64,000 nt of DNA from Ulva prolifera (Eukaryota; Chlorophyta; Ulvophyceae; Ulvales; Ulvaceae), in NCBI GenBank assembly GCA_023078555.1, contig CM041203.1, forward strand, positions 143,481-207,480, in the 5' to 3' direction. Made by a program: the position numbers and the translations under genes. Below are positions 24,686 through 37,913 of the stretch, one piece after another. Under the pieces are notes generated by a model that did no database searches, was not told where the DNA came from, and saw nothing but the letters and a program-made list of their open reading frames with translations. The first letter of the stretch is position 1; every line of letters starts with the position of its first letter.

Positions 24686-26129
24686 GGCGACCTGTTACAA
24701 GAGATGTAGCAGTTGAAAAGCCAGCGACGGTTGATTAACAGCTGCGTAGGCTTGACTGGCTGAATGTCCACATCACCAAGTTGTCAAGGTAATCTCTCGC
24801 GCGATGGTCCTACCCAATTTGAAGTTGACATCAATATTCTCCGTCTATTTGAGCGTTGTAATCTCTGCAGTGCACATGACATACAAAACACCACTTATTA
24901 AAAAAGCTGGCCACATAGACGCTGTCGAAGCAGCTGATCAAAGTACACTTTCTTCCAGGGTCAGAGAATCAGTCACGAAATGACGCCTGCTTGTTGGCGA
25001 CGGCGGTTCATGACATGCTCCCCGCGCCAGATCGCACTTGTGGCCAATTAATCCAAACGCTGCAGTGAGTTCGAAAGAGGCGGACACAAAATTTGCTGTC
25101 AGCATCAACAACGCTTAAACATAGCAGAGGGCGCGGATCTGCGTCGACATGGTACATCACTGGAAGCCGGATCCGTATATGTCACAGTGAATGATAAGCG
25201 GGCTCATCCGGCGCTCGAGACAGGCGGCCTGACCCTTGCACCATGGTGCCAGCGCCGGACCAATCCCGAGCGCACAGGTAACGGCGCACGCTTCAAACCG
25301 GGCTCACACTCCTGTGCAGAGATGGAAAAAACCTCACGGAACTGCACAAAAGAAGCCGTCCTGAGAGCACAAACAAAGATACTTAAGTATGATGCTGGTG
25401 ACAGCGGACGTGCACATCACAAGTGTATGCACATTATAAATGCAGAGAGGCACTAGATGCAGACATAGCACTACACGGTAGCAGCTGAGGGAAGAAGTTG
25501 AACGCACATGGCCTCATCCAAGCAGGTTGAAGTCTTCATGCTATGAGCACTGCAGCCACAATACCAGTCGGCTCAGTTCTGGGACCTAGGCTCATAATTA
25601 CTCATGTCCTGGGCTATGAGAGAAAGGTGCAGTGGTTATCTATCTGGTTGTGATATGTCCTCCTGTGCCCATGCCGTTCACACACACTACATGAGTCCGG
25701 TATACTCAGCGCCAGCACCATAGTGAGAACCTCGGGTCCACCAGGTCAAAACAACGTGCTTCATGTGGCTGATTGAACATGGACAGCCATTCAAGATTCC
25801 GAGTGATCATCATCAACCTCATGCCTGCGCATCATGAGGCTGCAGCTTCTTGCTGAGATAGATGTAAATTCAGAGAACAATGCGTCATATGAAGGGCCCA
25901 GTTCAGAGCACTGTACATGTTAGCCATGCCATGCCGCCGACCTTAAACCTCTTAAACCAGACCTACGTCACACTGCCACTGATTATCTCACACACCAAGC
26001 ATTGCAGAACAATCAAATCCCCGCCCTCCGCTACATGCATTTATGTAACGACTTGCAGCACACCGCAAGAGTGTTTAGATGCACCCGGTCTGTGTTTATT
26101 ATGCATGGCAGGGGCGGACTGATGGTCAC
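24686..26129. other. Gene-poor spacer
   Basis: About 1.4 kb between the start of the preceding minus-strand gene and the end of DA1. A plus-strand open frame at 25187-25456 has no recognisable motif and was not called. No tRNA-like B box was noticed. Confidence 0.45.
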
Positions 26130-28661
26130 CTACACAGCTGGCAATTCTCGTGTCTGTCGGACATGGTCCAGAACAGCCTTCAATCCAAATCGCTGATAGG
26201 CTTCCACAGCTAGGACAAATCCTTTCCCGTACACCTCGGACGGATGTGTCCGGATTTGAAACCCTACATATGATGCCAAACGAGCTTGCATCTCATCTCC
26301 CTGCAGATACACGCCCCGTGAGATCAAAACTTGATGGGTGCACATGTAAAAATAGTTCCTGACATTCTTCCTGGCAGTCGATCAAAACAGTGCACAGAGG
26401 TCATGTGCAGCAGATCGAATTGATGCACGCGAAACACTACTAACAGGTCGCCAGGCGCCTCCAGTGCAAAGTCGCAACTGCACCAGGATGATGTGGCTTG
26501 AGGTCACAGGCGGGAGGGGCAGCCAGAAACTCTCTGGCAGTTGCTACTGTACCCACACAGGGACAAGAACAGGACCCGGTCACCGGCTACAGCGTCGTCC
26601 GCCCACGGCTCTGGCACAAAAAAGCCTCACCCCTCCCTGGCTCTCAAGCGCAATGTAATGGCAACACTCTGATGGCCGGATATTGCTGATATGATCGAGA
26701 GCGATCACGCAGCAGTCACAGCAGACAAGCCAAAGCATTCAGTGGTCAACGTATTCTTGACACAACCATGTCAAATATGCAAAAGCCCTGCATGCATACG
26801 CAGCTGCACACCCCTGAGAGACTGTACAGCACAGTATGCACCACAGGATGCACTCATAATGCGAGCTGCTTGCATCGAGTCAACAACTGCATCACATGGC
26901 GAGACCCCACCTCAATTTCGCGAGCTTCTAGCCACAGGTACGACATCAGCTGACACAAACCCTCCTCCGCCTGCTCCGTCATCTTCCGAATCCCATGCAT
27001 GCGCAACCATGCATGCATGACCTCATGCGCGATGACAGCCCCCGTCACCACGGCCGGCAGCCCGGCCAGCACCAGGATCGCCACCACGTGCGTGTTCTTG
27101 TCATGTTGCAGGGGCACTAGCTCAGACGACGACGTCAGTGCACCGCTGTCCGCCCGCATGAACCTGCCGGTGCGCACAGACGTCACATGCTCAATCAGGC
27201 AAAGCCCCCGTGTGTGAGTCGCCGGCCCGCCGACACCTCCCCCTCGCCCCTCTCGGCCACACGCCTCGTTCAGCCCCGAGTGCTCCACGAGCATCAGCGG
27301 AGGCTTCTCCGGCAGAGTCATGCCATGCTGCCGTGCGTAGAAGCGCAGCACGTCCTCATACAGCGGCTGCGCGGCCGCCGTATCGGGCACAAACGATGAG
27401 AGGCACGCGAGGCACAGGAAGCGGCCGTCGCCGAGGGCTGCAATGTCATCTGAGTCCGGCCGCCGCAGCCGTGCGCAGCCAGTGCATGACACTGAGCCGT
27501 CGTTCTCGTGTGCGGGGCAGTACCTCTCCTTCCAGAAGCGATTACGCATGAACTCAACCCGTCCCCCCTACACAAGTGCTCTTGTCAGTGCCTCTGTCTC
27601 TGCGCGAAAGCTTCCAGGCTGTGTAGTCATCGCTGCGTTCAAAGAGAAGGCATCTTGGAAACACAAGCACTGCTGATGCCATCGTGTCCGAATATACGCA
27701 GTCACCAAGGTGGCAGATGTGCAGTGTAGACGATTCTGACAAGGTCAGGAGTCACAGTGATCATGGTGGGGCGCACCACGCTCGCAATCCTACTCTTGCA
27801 GCAGTTACAGGTTAGGCCATACTTCTGTTTGAAGCAGCCCTCGTGATAGATGTGTCCTGATTTGTCAGAAATATATGAGCCGTCAATTGCTCTTCTGCAG
27901 GCGTGGCACTTGACGCACTCTGGGTGGTAGAGGTTGCCCCCCCTCTCTATCACAGTCACCACTGGTGGATCCCATGCGAAGCCACCAACCTTGGTGAATG
28001 GGTGGCCGCATGCAGCACACCGCTGTGTGCGCCCTGAGTCAGTGCGCGCCATGAATCGATGTCCTTGGGCAGCGCCATGACTCTGCAAAACAGCACCAAC
28101 TGCCGAATCGGGCGCGCACATGCCACGAGCTATCGAGCCCGCAGACCGAGACATAGCTACGTCAGCTGGGGTACAGGCTACTAGTAAGGACACGAATGAT
28201 CATGTAAAGGGGTGCTCCCACAGTCGACCTATTAAGGACACACTCGCAGGGGGGAAGGGTGGCCGCTTGGTGGCCACCCTACAGTAGGAAGAGCATCACT
28301 CGTGGTGTCTGTGAACAATCGAGTACGACAAACGGCGTACCATGGCAGCTGCTTGATGAGACGATGAGTCCTGGCGCATCTGCGGGGGAGTGTTGGCAGG
28401 CGGCACTGGTGGAGCGGTACGAGAGCTAAAATGAGGCGTTGCTGGCCGCGGCTCAAGGGGATGCGGCGCTGGTGGATGCGGCGCAGTTGGCATTGGTGCC
28501 GCGTTTGGCCTAGCTTGTGGGCTTGGGTATCGAGAGTTTGACAGCGACGTCGAGTCGCACATAGAGATGGCTAGGGCAAGGTCCAGCATATTCTGTTCCT
28601 CTGCCTCAGTCGTGGGGGCCTTATGCCGATGAGCTTCAGGCCTAGGGTACCCCTGCACCAT
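26130..28661 (-). CDS. DA1: DA1-family ubiquitin-dependent peptidase with UIM and LIM domain
   Basis: Exon 1 (28341-28661) begins MVQGYPRPEAHRHKAP and contains a ubiquitin-interacting motif, EEQNMLDLALAISMCDS, then a Pro-rich linker. Exon 2 starts in phase at 28082 and encodes a LIM zinc-binding domain with CAACGH, NLYHPECVKCHAC, HIYHEGC and CNCC. The exon at 26854-27549 continues with the second zinc module (FWKERYCPAHENDG, CTGC, CLAC) and the DA1 peptidase domain: RFYARQHGM, ALNEA-like LNEACGREG, TRGLCLIEH, and the catalytic HExxH-type string IAHEVMHAWLRMHG with EEGLCQLMSYLWLEA. The C-terminus at 26130-26345 matches the end of plant DA1 (VYGKGFVLAVEAYQRFGLKA). In Arabidopsis DA1 is activated by ubiquitination and cleaves growth regulators, limiting cell proliferation. 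One exon between 26.35 and 26.85 kb may be missing. Catalytic residues look intact. Confidence 0.92.
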
Positions 28662-29517
28662 TTTCTGGTGACAGGTGCGGCTTCACGTCCGTTAGAGATC
28701 ACGAAGCCATATGCTGTGGAGGTGCGTGAAGGAAGGTATACAACGTTATGAATGATCTTGTGCACAACCGCCCAGTTCCTGATGGCTCCTCGTTCGAGAC
28801 CAGGAGGACAGTTACGTCAGCAACTATGCCATAGCTGCAGGAACGTGACCGTAGAGCTAAACATCTGCTGCCCAGTTCAAGGCTTTCACGTCAGTTTGTT
28901 TAGGGCAACGATCGCGATGCTTTGCATGTTGCTGGACGTTGCACTAGAGCAGCGCCCGGCGACTGTGCACGGCTATGGGTCCAGCTGGCACATGATTGCA
29001 TGAAACGGGTTGCTGTATGACACCGGTACTTGTGGTGGCAGAAAGGAAGTTCTGAAGCTCTGCTCTGATCGCGACGATCGGGCACGCAATCATCAGTCCC
29101 GCACCTCGCTGGGCATCCAAGCCGTTTCTGCAGCACTAGTCATCCTGTTTTCAGATCAGACTTGATACCGCACACTGTCACGCGCTTGTGTTTATTGAAG
29201 CTGCCTTTGGCCGCGAGCAAGGGAAAGGAATCCAGCAATGTTGTTGCCCAGCACACAGCAAATAGTGCGCGTGTGATGTAAGGTCTGTTCATAGGATGGG
29301 GAGAATAACATGCCTGCCAAAACGCATGGTGTGGAGTGTTAATAAGACGTTCGGAGGTTTGTGGCTTAAGAGTCCCGGGTCTGCACCAACAACGTGGACA
29401 TTGCACAGACAACAGTGACGCATGGACGCAGGCACATAAAGTATTGTCACTTACGCAAGAAATGTTGTGGTGCAATTGAGAGTAGCTTTGCTGATCTGAT
29501 CGGAGAAAACTGAAAGA
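28662..29517. other. Divergent spacer between DA1 and the next plus-strand gene
   Basis: It should contain the DA1 promoter and that of the gene starting at 29518. I see no protein motif, repeat or RNA gene in it. Confidence 0.4.
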
Positions 29518-31307
29518 ATGCTGAAGGCAGCCCTGGAAGGCGGCACTGCGCCTGAGCGCAAAACGCTTGCGGTCTCAACAAGGGCACCGTTAGATCTTCT
29601 GACAAATCCTGCATTCCCTTGCTTGCGGCATGCGAAAGGTGAAGTTGTTGAGGCACCACCGGCGCCGGAAGATGGAACATTTGAAGAACCGGACATCTCG
29701 TCGCTGAATATCGTCGGAACATCTGCCCCAATTGGAAGCATTCCTGCAGGCAAGGTGTGGTCAGTTGCGCGTCACGAACATGCACCGCTCTGATTCATTA
29801 TGCTCCAGTGTCGCCAATGATGCCGTTTGACGACGGCGCGCCATTTGTCGGACCGCTGTCCAGTCGCGCTCAGCTGCCGTCTCTCCGCCATCCTAGTTTG
29901 CGGGCTTATTCTTGCTACCCTCTGTTGCGCTGTCCGACCGGCTTCGAATCAAAATCAGCGAACCAGCTCATCATACGCAACGCACCGTCTGCCGCGCGCG
30001 CGATCGACATCTCGCGTGACGCTCACATCCTGGACCGCTTGCAGGCGGACTATGAGCTCCACCCGTCCAAGCGCCGCGGAGGTGAGGAAATTGTCAGCTC
30101 TAGCTTCATGGTATGGAACTGCTCCCTGGTTGTATGTCTGCAGATCCTGGTGGCCAGCATTGACTGGGGAGTGCTGCTGCACCACACACGAGGCGTGTCA
30201 GATAGCAGGCTGTGCACCGCAGCCATGCTTCAGTGTCACCGATACCTCATCTGCCTCGCACCTCTCTCGTCTTAGGCCTGACTCTTTTCAACTGCCTATC
30301 TGCTCGTCAGGCTGCCGATTGTCTCATGCAGTGTCCTTGATGACTGACATCATGTATCACTGCTCCATTCTCCCGGTCCTCCATCCTCAAGTGGCCAGTT
30401 AGCCAGTCACACCTCACTGGGAGGCTGACTTGTGCATGGAGTCCAATCGAAGGCATAGTATCATTCGTGCCGCGTGACCTGATTCGCAGTATCGTGCACT
30501 CTATCTAGCCAGGAAGCTAGCCTGTAGATTGTGGGCTGCACAGCTGCACACGATGAGCCGCTTCATGCATGCGAAATATGCCCAATGCTCCCTGTATGCA
30601 TATCTACAACAGTGATGTTCCTGGTGTGTCGCAGTGTCACTCAGTGACCATGGTGCTGTCCCTGATACATGCATCAAGGAAACTGTCGCTCCGCTGCATA
30701 GCCTCTGTTTGTGGCCGTGGCCGGAGCGCTGTGTGCCCAACAACCACCCGCAGATGCCTTGTAGCCTCAGCTCTGTGAATCCGCATGCAGGGCCTGTCCA
30801 GCCTTCCAAAGGCGCAGTCAATCAACAGGAACCACAGCCTAATCGGAGGGGAGGTGATCGGCAGCATGCCCGAGCCCCTCACCACCGAGCAGCGCATGTC
30901 CATCGCCAGGGCGACGCCCATGTCCCCCGCTCTCAACCGCCTCGGATCTGTCACCATGGTGCGCACCCTGTCTCTTGTGTGACCACTCCTGCTCTGCTTG
31001 CATGCAGCGGACTGTTTGGCCAGGGCTGCCCAATCGTGCCTCTGATGCAAGCGTCCCGGCAGGCTGTATTTGGCTCTGACCTCTCTCTCATTTTCTCTGG
31101 TAGAATATCTACCTGCACAGCACATCGCAGAAGCAGCACACATCAGAATTCACCTGCTTGCGGCGTGGTGCATGCTGCGCTACGCTGCGATACACTGCAG
31201 CCGGCTTCACACAACATAGCCCCGCCCTATCGCGCAAACAGTGTCGCCAGATGGCCGGATGGCAGCTCCTGTTCTCCACCCCTCGTGGCAGACAGGGGCT
31301 TCTCTAG
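29518..31307 (+). CDS. Unidentified multi-exon protein
   Basis: A first exon from ATG 29518 to a donor after 29754 reads MLKAALEGGTAPERKTLAVS, then EEPDISSLNIVGTSAPIG. A second block near 29.93-30.11 kb contains NAPSAARAIDISRDAHILDR and LQADYELHPSKRRGGEEIVS. A third, behind a CATGCAG acceptor near 30.79 kb, reads SINRNHSLIGGEVIGSMPEP, then LTTEQRMSIARATPMSPALN. A fourth starts at 31104 (NIYLHSTSQKQHTSEFTCLR) and stays open to a TAG at 31305. Each block has the even composition and splice borders of real exons, but I could not close all phases or recognise a family. It could be more than one gene. The next gene starts only 34 bases on, which would be tight. Confidence 0.4.
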
Positions 31308-31340
31308 TGGGAATTATAGCACCTGCTACGACAGTCCAAC

Positions 31341-34300
31341 ATGGCCGCAACCCCACAGATCCGCTCCGTAACGCCAGCCCGCACGCAGGAGAATGTGGGG
31401 ACACCGAGCCTCCAAGCCCTGAAGCTGCGCCGCAGCATCCTCCGTGACGCCGTCGTTGTGTTCATCACGGCAGGTTACTCAGGCAAGCGCTTCATCTTTG
31501 AGCGCTGCAAGGAGCTGGGTGTCAAGGCTGTCATCATTGACGGGCCCGACTCATGGTCGCAGCAGTTGGTTGCGGATGGCCTGGCTGTAGACTTCATCGG
31601 CGTCGATTTCGGAGAAGCTGACACGCTCTTTGACCGCCTCATGGAGACCTGCCGCAAGGTGTGCCCGAGATGTGCATCAGCTGTGGCGGTTCTGGCTCGG
31701 TCGCATGCAGATCAGTCGTGTCATGAGTCACAAGCGGCGCTGCTTCCAGACTCCCAAGCCGTTGCCCCAGCATTGTCATCAGCTCTGTGATCTGTGTCAC
31801 CCGCAGTCCATGGCGCGCAGCTGTGAAGATTGTAAAGAAGCCAGCGATGACAGGCCAGCACCGGCTTGCTTGCTTATCGACGCTGGAGCGCCTTGTGGTG
31901 CTGCAGCACTAGCGGTACTGAGTTGCACTTGCGGAATCCAGGAGTGCAAGCATGCTTCTGCTTCATGCATGGTCAGATCCTCGCGTGGTTTCAAGGAGAT
32001 TTAGCGCGTACTTTGTCCACTAACGACTCTGCGGCATCTCACGCGCCTCTTGACACAGTGGCCTTCCAAGATGCTTCCTGTGTCCAACCTCTGTAACTGC
32101 GCATACTGCTTGATGTGCGGATACAACATATGCTCTGGGAGGCGTGCAGGTCAGGTCCAAGCACGGAGACTTAGATGGCGTGCTGACCTTCTGTGAGCTC
32201 GCAGTGCCGCTGGTGGCCCGCCTCGCAGAGCACCTCGGCCTGCCCGGGAATACCCCCGAGGCTGTTGACACCGCGCGCAACAAGCACGCCGCGCGCGCAT
32301 GCATGGAGCGCGCTGGCCTGCCCACGCCGCGCAACTCCCTCATCAAGTCGGAGGCAGACCTGGATGCAGCGGCGGAACACGTGGGCTTCCCGGCCGTGAT
32401 CAAGCCGATCAGTGGCGCGGCCAGCATCGGCGTGATACGTGTGGATAACCAGGAGCAGCTGCAGACGTCGTTCAAGCGGTGCGCCGCTGGCGGCCCCTGA
32501 CCCGCCCTCACTGTTTGCAGTCCGAAACCCCGCTGTTGGTGCAGTCGCTTCTGTGTTCGCTAGAGCAGCTTGGAGCCATGGCCGGTGGGAGCCCGTAGCT
32601 TCACGCTCAGTCCCGGGTGGTGCCCAAGGCTGAGTTGCAATGGCCGTGCCCACATGGGGCCCTCATTGTGTGGCGCATCAAAAGTGTTCCACAGTGTTGA
32701 CATGGCACAGCTGGGCTTGAGCCTGCCGCAGCATCAGCGTATGGGTCCGCTTTTTTGGTGGAATGCAGGGCTGAATTTCGGTGGCAACGCGGATATTTGC
32801 CCGGAACGCACTACGCAGTTTGCTGCGTCACGCCGATCGCACCCGCACGTCGGCCAGCGTGAACCACCCTGCTCCATGTAGTCATGGCGCAGTGCACACA
32901 GGCATGGCCGGATGGATGAAAAATTGGGAGAGCCCGTGCAGGGTGATGCGGGATCTCAAGGGAGCGCGAGTGGTTGCGGGGGCTCTGGTTGAGGCAACTG
33001 AGGATGAACAAGACACAGACGGGAACGCCAGCGGCTGGATGGATCTATCCATTATGATGGAGGAGTACCTGGACGGGCCAGAGGTGGATGTTGACCTAGC
33101 ATTCTCTCGGAAGCAGGCTGTGTATGGTGCCATCACAGATAACTGGCCGACAGTAGAACCATACTTCAATGAGACTGGCTCCAACTGCCCGTCACTCCTG
33201 TCGCGGAAAGAACAGATGGAGCTCATGTCTTTGGGCATCCAAGCCGTGCAGTGCATGGGCTTTGATGCAGGTGTGGTGCTGATGCCTGCTGGATATTTCG
33301 CCTTTCCTTCGCTGTGAACGGCTGGAACGAGCCCCTGCCGGCGTGGTGCTGCTGCCTTGTCATGTCGGTGCAGATCCTCTGCATGTCAAGCTGCCCCACA
33401 CCAGCGTGTGACGTCCGTCCTGTGGCTTGCCAGTGAATCAGCACACGGCGCGCTGGCTATGTTGAATTGAGTTCCGTATTTACAGCAATGGCATGTTGGT
33501 GTGCTTTGTACATGTGGTCCCTCACCCTGTATATGTGCAGGAGTGTTCCACGTGGAGCTGAAGTACACAAGCCGGGGTGCGAGGCTGATCGAAGTCAATG
33601 CGCGCATGGGTGGCGGACCAGTGAGGAACACAAACCTGCTGGTCTGGGGAGTGGACCTCGTGGAGCAGCAGCTGCTGGCATCCTGTGGCATCCCCTGCTG
33701 TCCGGGTGTTTCACCAGATCCGCTACGACAGCTCGCTGAGCTCAGTGTCAATGCTATGGTGCGCCCTCAGCTGCTAGGCCAAGCCTGAAGAACATTGGCT
33801 CCGCAGGTGCCAGATCTCACGCGAGTGGCACCTTGTGAGACCCTACGGTTGCTGTGGCATATGCTTGGGCAGGGTTTGGGCCATCGCTTGCAGCAAATGC
33901 ACATGTCAGACTTGCAAGCTGATGCCTGACTCATACTGTCTCCACATTGCATTGATGTTGCTGGCGAGCCTACCACCTATCCAAGACTTGCCGTGCTGTT
34001 GTATTGGCATTGATGAGCTGGCACGAACGCTCCAACGAAGCGTAACCATGGCCTGCTGGTAATACGGCAGGGGCTGGCTGCTTTCTGCTACCGATGATTG
34101 CCTGGAGATGTCGTGAAACTTGTGACAAATGTGCTGGTGCTTGCAGCAAACGGGCATCATGGAGGACACTGAGTATGTAGCGGGCATCGAGGAAATGGAT
34201 GGTGTGCTGTATGCACGTGCCCTGGTCCCGCCGGGCGGCCCATGCGTCTGTGTGGATGATGGACTGCCGACCTGGGTGGCTGAGATGATGGTGGAGCGCG

Positions 34301-34398
34301 CTCCGGTTGAGGAGGCGGTGAAGTTCATCAAGGAGCTCGAGCAGAAGATGTACGCGAAGATGAACATCACTCCCAAGCCCATCTCTGCGCTGAAGTAG
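31341..34398 (+). CDS. ATP-grasp ligase resembling carnosine synthase
   Basis: Five or more exons. Exon 1 (31341-31658, MAATPQIRSVTPARTQENVG) has a Rossmann-like N-lobe: VVVFITAGYSGKRFIFERC and VKAVIIDGPDSWS. Exon 2 from 32150 reads DLDGVLTFCELAVPLVARLA, NTPEAVDTARNKHAAR and FPAVIKPISGAASIGVIRV, the preATP-grasp and nucleotide-binding lobes. The exon around 32.93-33.27 kb has IMMEEYLDGPEVDVDLAFS. The next, from 33.54 kb, has ARLIEVNARMGGGPV, in which E-x-N-x-R is the ATP-grasp magnesium site. The last ends ITPKPISALK at 34398. Enzymes of this fold ligate a carboxylate to an amine through an acyl phosphate. Closest recalled match is the carnosine synthase (beta-alanine-histidine ligase) family, but the substrate in an alga is not shown by sequence. 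Total about 500 residues; catalytic residues appear intact. Confidence 0.75.
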
Positions 34399-35449
34399 GC
34401 GCTTGCAGGACCGCAGCACTGACTGTGCCATTCAGCGCTGCTTGTGCCTTGCGGTTGGCCGGGCCGGGCGAGTCAAGTGGATGTGCACATGCTTCATGAG
34501 TTCAGTGCTGCAAGATGCGATGCATGGTGACTATCTCGCGTCTCGCATTGTCCGAAGGATCCGTCCATTTTTTATGTCGACAGCCTGACATCGATGTGAG
34601 CGAGCCTCTATGTCTCATGAGGTCGTTACGCATGTGTTCTGTGCTCAGTTACACAATGCCATGGTGCTTTATTCCATGCATTGAGGCAGGTAAATGGCCT
34701 CTTTCCGGCTTGATTTTCACCTGCGTGACCCACAATGTAGGCGGGTCATCTGACCAGGCACTGTGCACACATGCGAAGCGCAGTGACCCCCGAGGGACCA
34801 GACCAGGCCTCTGTACAAGTGAAGCAGTCTTGCAGCGGTGCAGGAGCAGCTGCCTCACCCTTGTGGCAGGTGCTGGTGGAAATTTCTTCCACAAGAGTTT
34901 CCCTCCCGTTGCTTCAGAATTGCACCATGCGCTCCATGGAAGTCTGCATTGCCATGAGTCAAGAACGACTGCATCCAAAGCGAATATGCGGCGTGAAGTT
35001 TTACCTGTTCATTTACTACTTTTCACCAGTAATTTCTGTGAGTTGCAAGGTCAGGCTGTCTGAGCAGTTTCTTCATGCATGCATGTACAAAAAAACTAGG
35101 CGCTTCGACGCAGGGCTGCCTAGAGCGCGATAGGGATTGATGTAGCTAGAATTTGGCTCGGTCCTCGGCTGATTTTGCCCGTGTCCATCTGATGTCCTCC
35201 CGGATGCTCATGATCGCACCGCTGCGTACGTGCCTGCAAACCGATTGGGCCTACGCGTACGGGCGGTGCTTGCCCGTAGCGATCTCGCCATGGCACAAAC
35301 TCCGCGATTGTTAATCAGGGACGTCCGTTAGGATTTGTTACACATTTTTGGTGCTCAGAATTTCTATATACACGTTTGACCTCGCCTGCATTTCATAAAT
35401 TCATCCTCGACACAACCAGTGAATCTGCGACCAACGGACTGTGGCTCGC
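34399..35449. other. Spacer between two plus-strand genes
   Basis: About 1 kb. Open frames at 34515-35133 overlap one another and show no motif. It should contain the ATP-grasp 3' UTR and the promoter of the following synthetase. Confidence 0.4.
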
Positions 35450-37913
35450 ATGGAAGTCGTCCTGCGATCACTACACCGATGTGTCTCGGGAGGGCTGTTG
35501 AACGCCGTGGCAGTAGAGAAAGCGGGAAGCACGTGCACGTATGAACAGCTGCTGTATGGTGCTCAAGCCATGCGCTGCAGCCTGGATGGCTCCTCCCGGT
35601 TTCCCCCCTCAAAGCAACATGGGCGCCGAATTGCATGCCTCATGGACCCCGGAGCCCCTTATGTCCTCAGCATGTGGAGCACTTGGCTATCTGGGGGCAT
35701 CTTCACGCCACTGGCACCTACTCATCCTCCACCAGCTCTTGAACATGTGATCTCTGACAGCGGAGCCTCCATGGTGCGCGTTGACATGTGCTAGTGAGTT
35801 AAAACTCACCACAACATTTGAAATCGCTACAGCACCTCCCGCCTGCACGCAGCGACCGTAGACATGTGCTGCATATAGCTCCTTGTCGAGCGCAAGCACC
35901 TGGACAAGGTAGATGCAATCGGCAAACGTCATGGAATCGTGGTCAAAGTGATAGAAGACATCCTCGACCTTTCGGACCTACCTGCGAGAATTTCCAACAT
36001 TGATGCTGATCAATTGCAACATCGCTTAGCAGAAGACGTCGATGCAGGCTCCCTCATCCTGTACACCAGCGGCACGACGGGCAAGCCTAAGGGTGTGCTA
36101 CACACTCACAGGTATGTTCCAACTGTCATGTCCAGCTAGCACACACAGCGGAGTCCAAAGACTGCAATGGTGCGTGTGAGCACAAGTCGAGATTCGCATC
36201 GACCATGTATCACGAGTGGCACCATCACAGCCACTCACAAGTCATATTTTGCCTTCAGACTGGACTGGCAGCCACCCATAGCATCCTCCTGAGCATGCAC
36301 ATTGCACCAGCAGCAGCAACCTGCGAGGCGGTCCTGCAGGAGCCTCGGGGCGCAGGTGGAGGCCTTGTCAGAGGCCTGGCGGTGGCGGAGTAGCGACCGC
36401 ATCCTTCACGCCTTACCACTGCACCACATCCATGGCCTCGTGAATGCCCTCCTCTGTGCGCATCATAACGGAGCCGCCGTGGAATTCATGAGTTTCAAGT
36501 CGCCCAGAGTGTGGGCCACCCTCGCCCGCCGCACGCCGACGGTGTTCATGGGAGTGCCAACAATGTACTCCCACATGCTCCGCACCTACGAGCAAGGAAC
36601 ACCAGAGCAGCAGTCGGAGTGGGCAGAAGCAGCGGCTGCTCTGCGCCTGGCCGTGTGTGGCTCAGCCGCCTGCCCTGTGCCACTGATGCATGCATGGGAG
36701 GAGCTGGCTGGGCAGGTACGTGACCCAACAGTACTATTGCGCCGCCGCTGAAGTATTTGTTCGGCTGTTGGCATTGTAGGCTTTGAATGCGGTGCCGCAT
36801 GGCATGCTGTCTATGGGTGTGGCTGGAGGTGGCGTCGGCCTGTGCCGGCGTGCCCGAAGCGTTCAACTGCACAGTGACAAACATACATGATAATAATCAT
36901 GCAGTGCTCCAGGCTGCGACAACATCAGTGTGACCGCTTACGTGTGCGTGATTTCTTTACGAGGCTACTTGCGAGCGTTGCTCCTTCATGGCAACCCCAC
37001 CTCACAACTGCCACAGTTATTGTATACTGTCGCGTCATCCATGACGAGACACTGCCTGTGCAGCCGCTCCTGGAGCGCTATGGCATGACGGAAATCGGCA
37101 TGGCCCTGAGCAACCCTTATGATGGACACCGGGTGGCTGGCACGGTCGGTCAGCCGCTGCCTGGCGTGCAAGTCCGCATTCCCACCCTGAAAGCCAGCAC
37201 AGCAGACACATCAGCATACGGGTACCACGACATCGATCCTACCTTAGCACTGGACGCCCAGGAGGCGTCAGAGGTGTCAGAGGACGACACAGGGGAGATA
37301 CGGGTGAAAGGCCCGTGCCTATTCAAAGAGTACTGGCAAAGCCCAGGAGCGACTGCGGACGCATTTGATGAGGACGGATACTTCCGCACAGGTGCGGAGG
37401 ATCCTTTGGCGTGCCTGTGTTGCCCTGTTTCTGTCCAGTGGACCTTTTGGGACATGCGGCGGGGTCAGGGAGCTGCGGCAGGTGTGAGTTGTTGCTGATT
37501 GTGGGCCGACCAGAATTGCAGGTGACACCGGCGACACAGTGACAATTGAGGGGAAGGACTACTACCGGGTGCTTGGCAGGACTTCTGTGGACATCATCAA
37601 GTCCGGGGGATTCAAGATTTCAGCGCTGGGCATCGAGAATGTTCTGCTGGAGCATCCGCTAATTGTCGGGGCCGTTGTGTTTGGGATCCCTGACAGCATG
37701 CTCGGGGAGCGCATCGTGTGCGTGTGTGAGCTAGAGGAAGGCTCGGACCTGACATTCGCAGAGCTCATCTCGTGGGCATCAGATCGCCTGCCACCATACG
37801 AGCTCCCGCGAGACATGCTGCCACTGCCCCAGATCCCACGGAATGCAATGGGCAAGGTCAACAAGGTACAGGTTCGGGAACTGTTCCTGGAACAAACGAG
37901 AAGCAGGCCATGA
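35450..37913 (+). CDS. ACSF3: Malonyl-CoA synthetase / acyl-CoA synthetase of the ACSF3 (AAE13) type
   Basis: The start ATG at 35450 reads MEVVLRSLHRCVSGGLLNAV. Adenylate-forming landmarks follow in order over separate exons: the N-lobe ACLMDPGAPYVLSMWSTWLS; the P-loop-like signature SLILYTSGTTGKPKGVLHTH (36.05-36.11 kb); HALPLHHIHGLVNAL and FMGVPTMYSHML (36.4-36.6 kb); the A5 motif LLERYGMTEIGMALSNP; GEIRVKGPCLFKEYW and DGYFRTG (37.1-37.4 kb); then IIKSGGFKISALGIE and the catalytic lysine region PRNAMGKVNKVQV before the stop at 37913. LERYGMTEIGMALSNP is the form seen in malonyl-CoA synthetases, which activate malonate in mitochondria or cytosol and detoxify it. No clear targeting peptide; the C-terminus TRSRP is not a PTS1. 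The G-D of the usual YFRTGD sits at an exon border. Confidence 0.9.
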
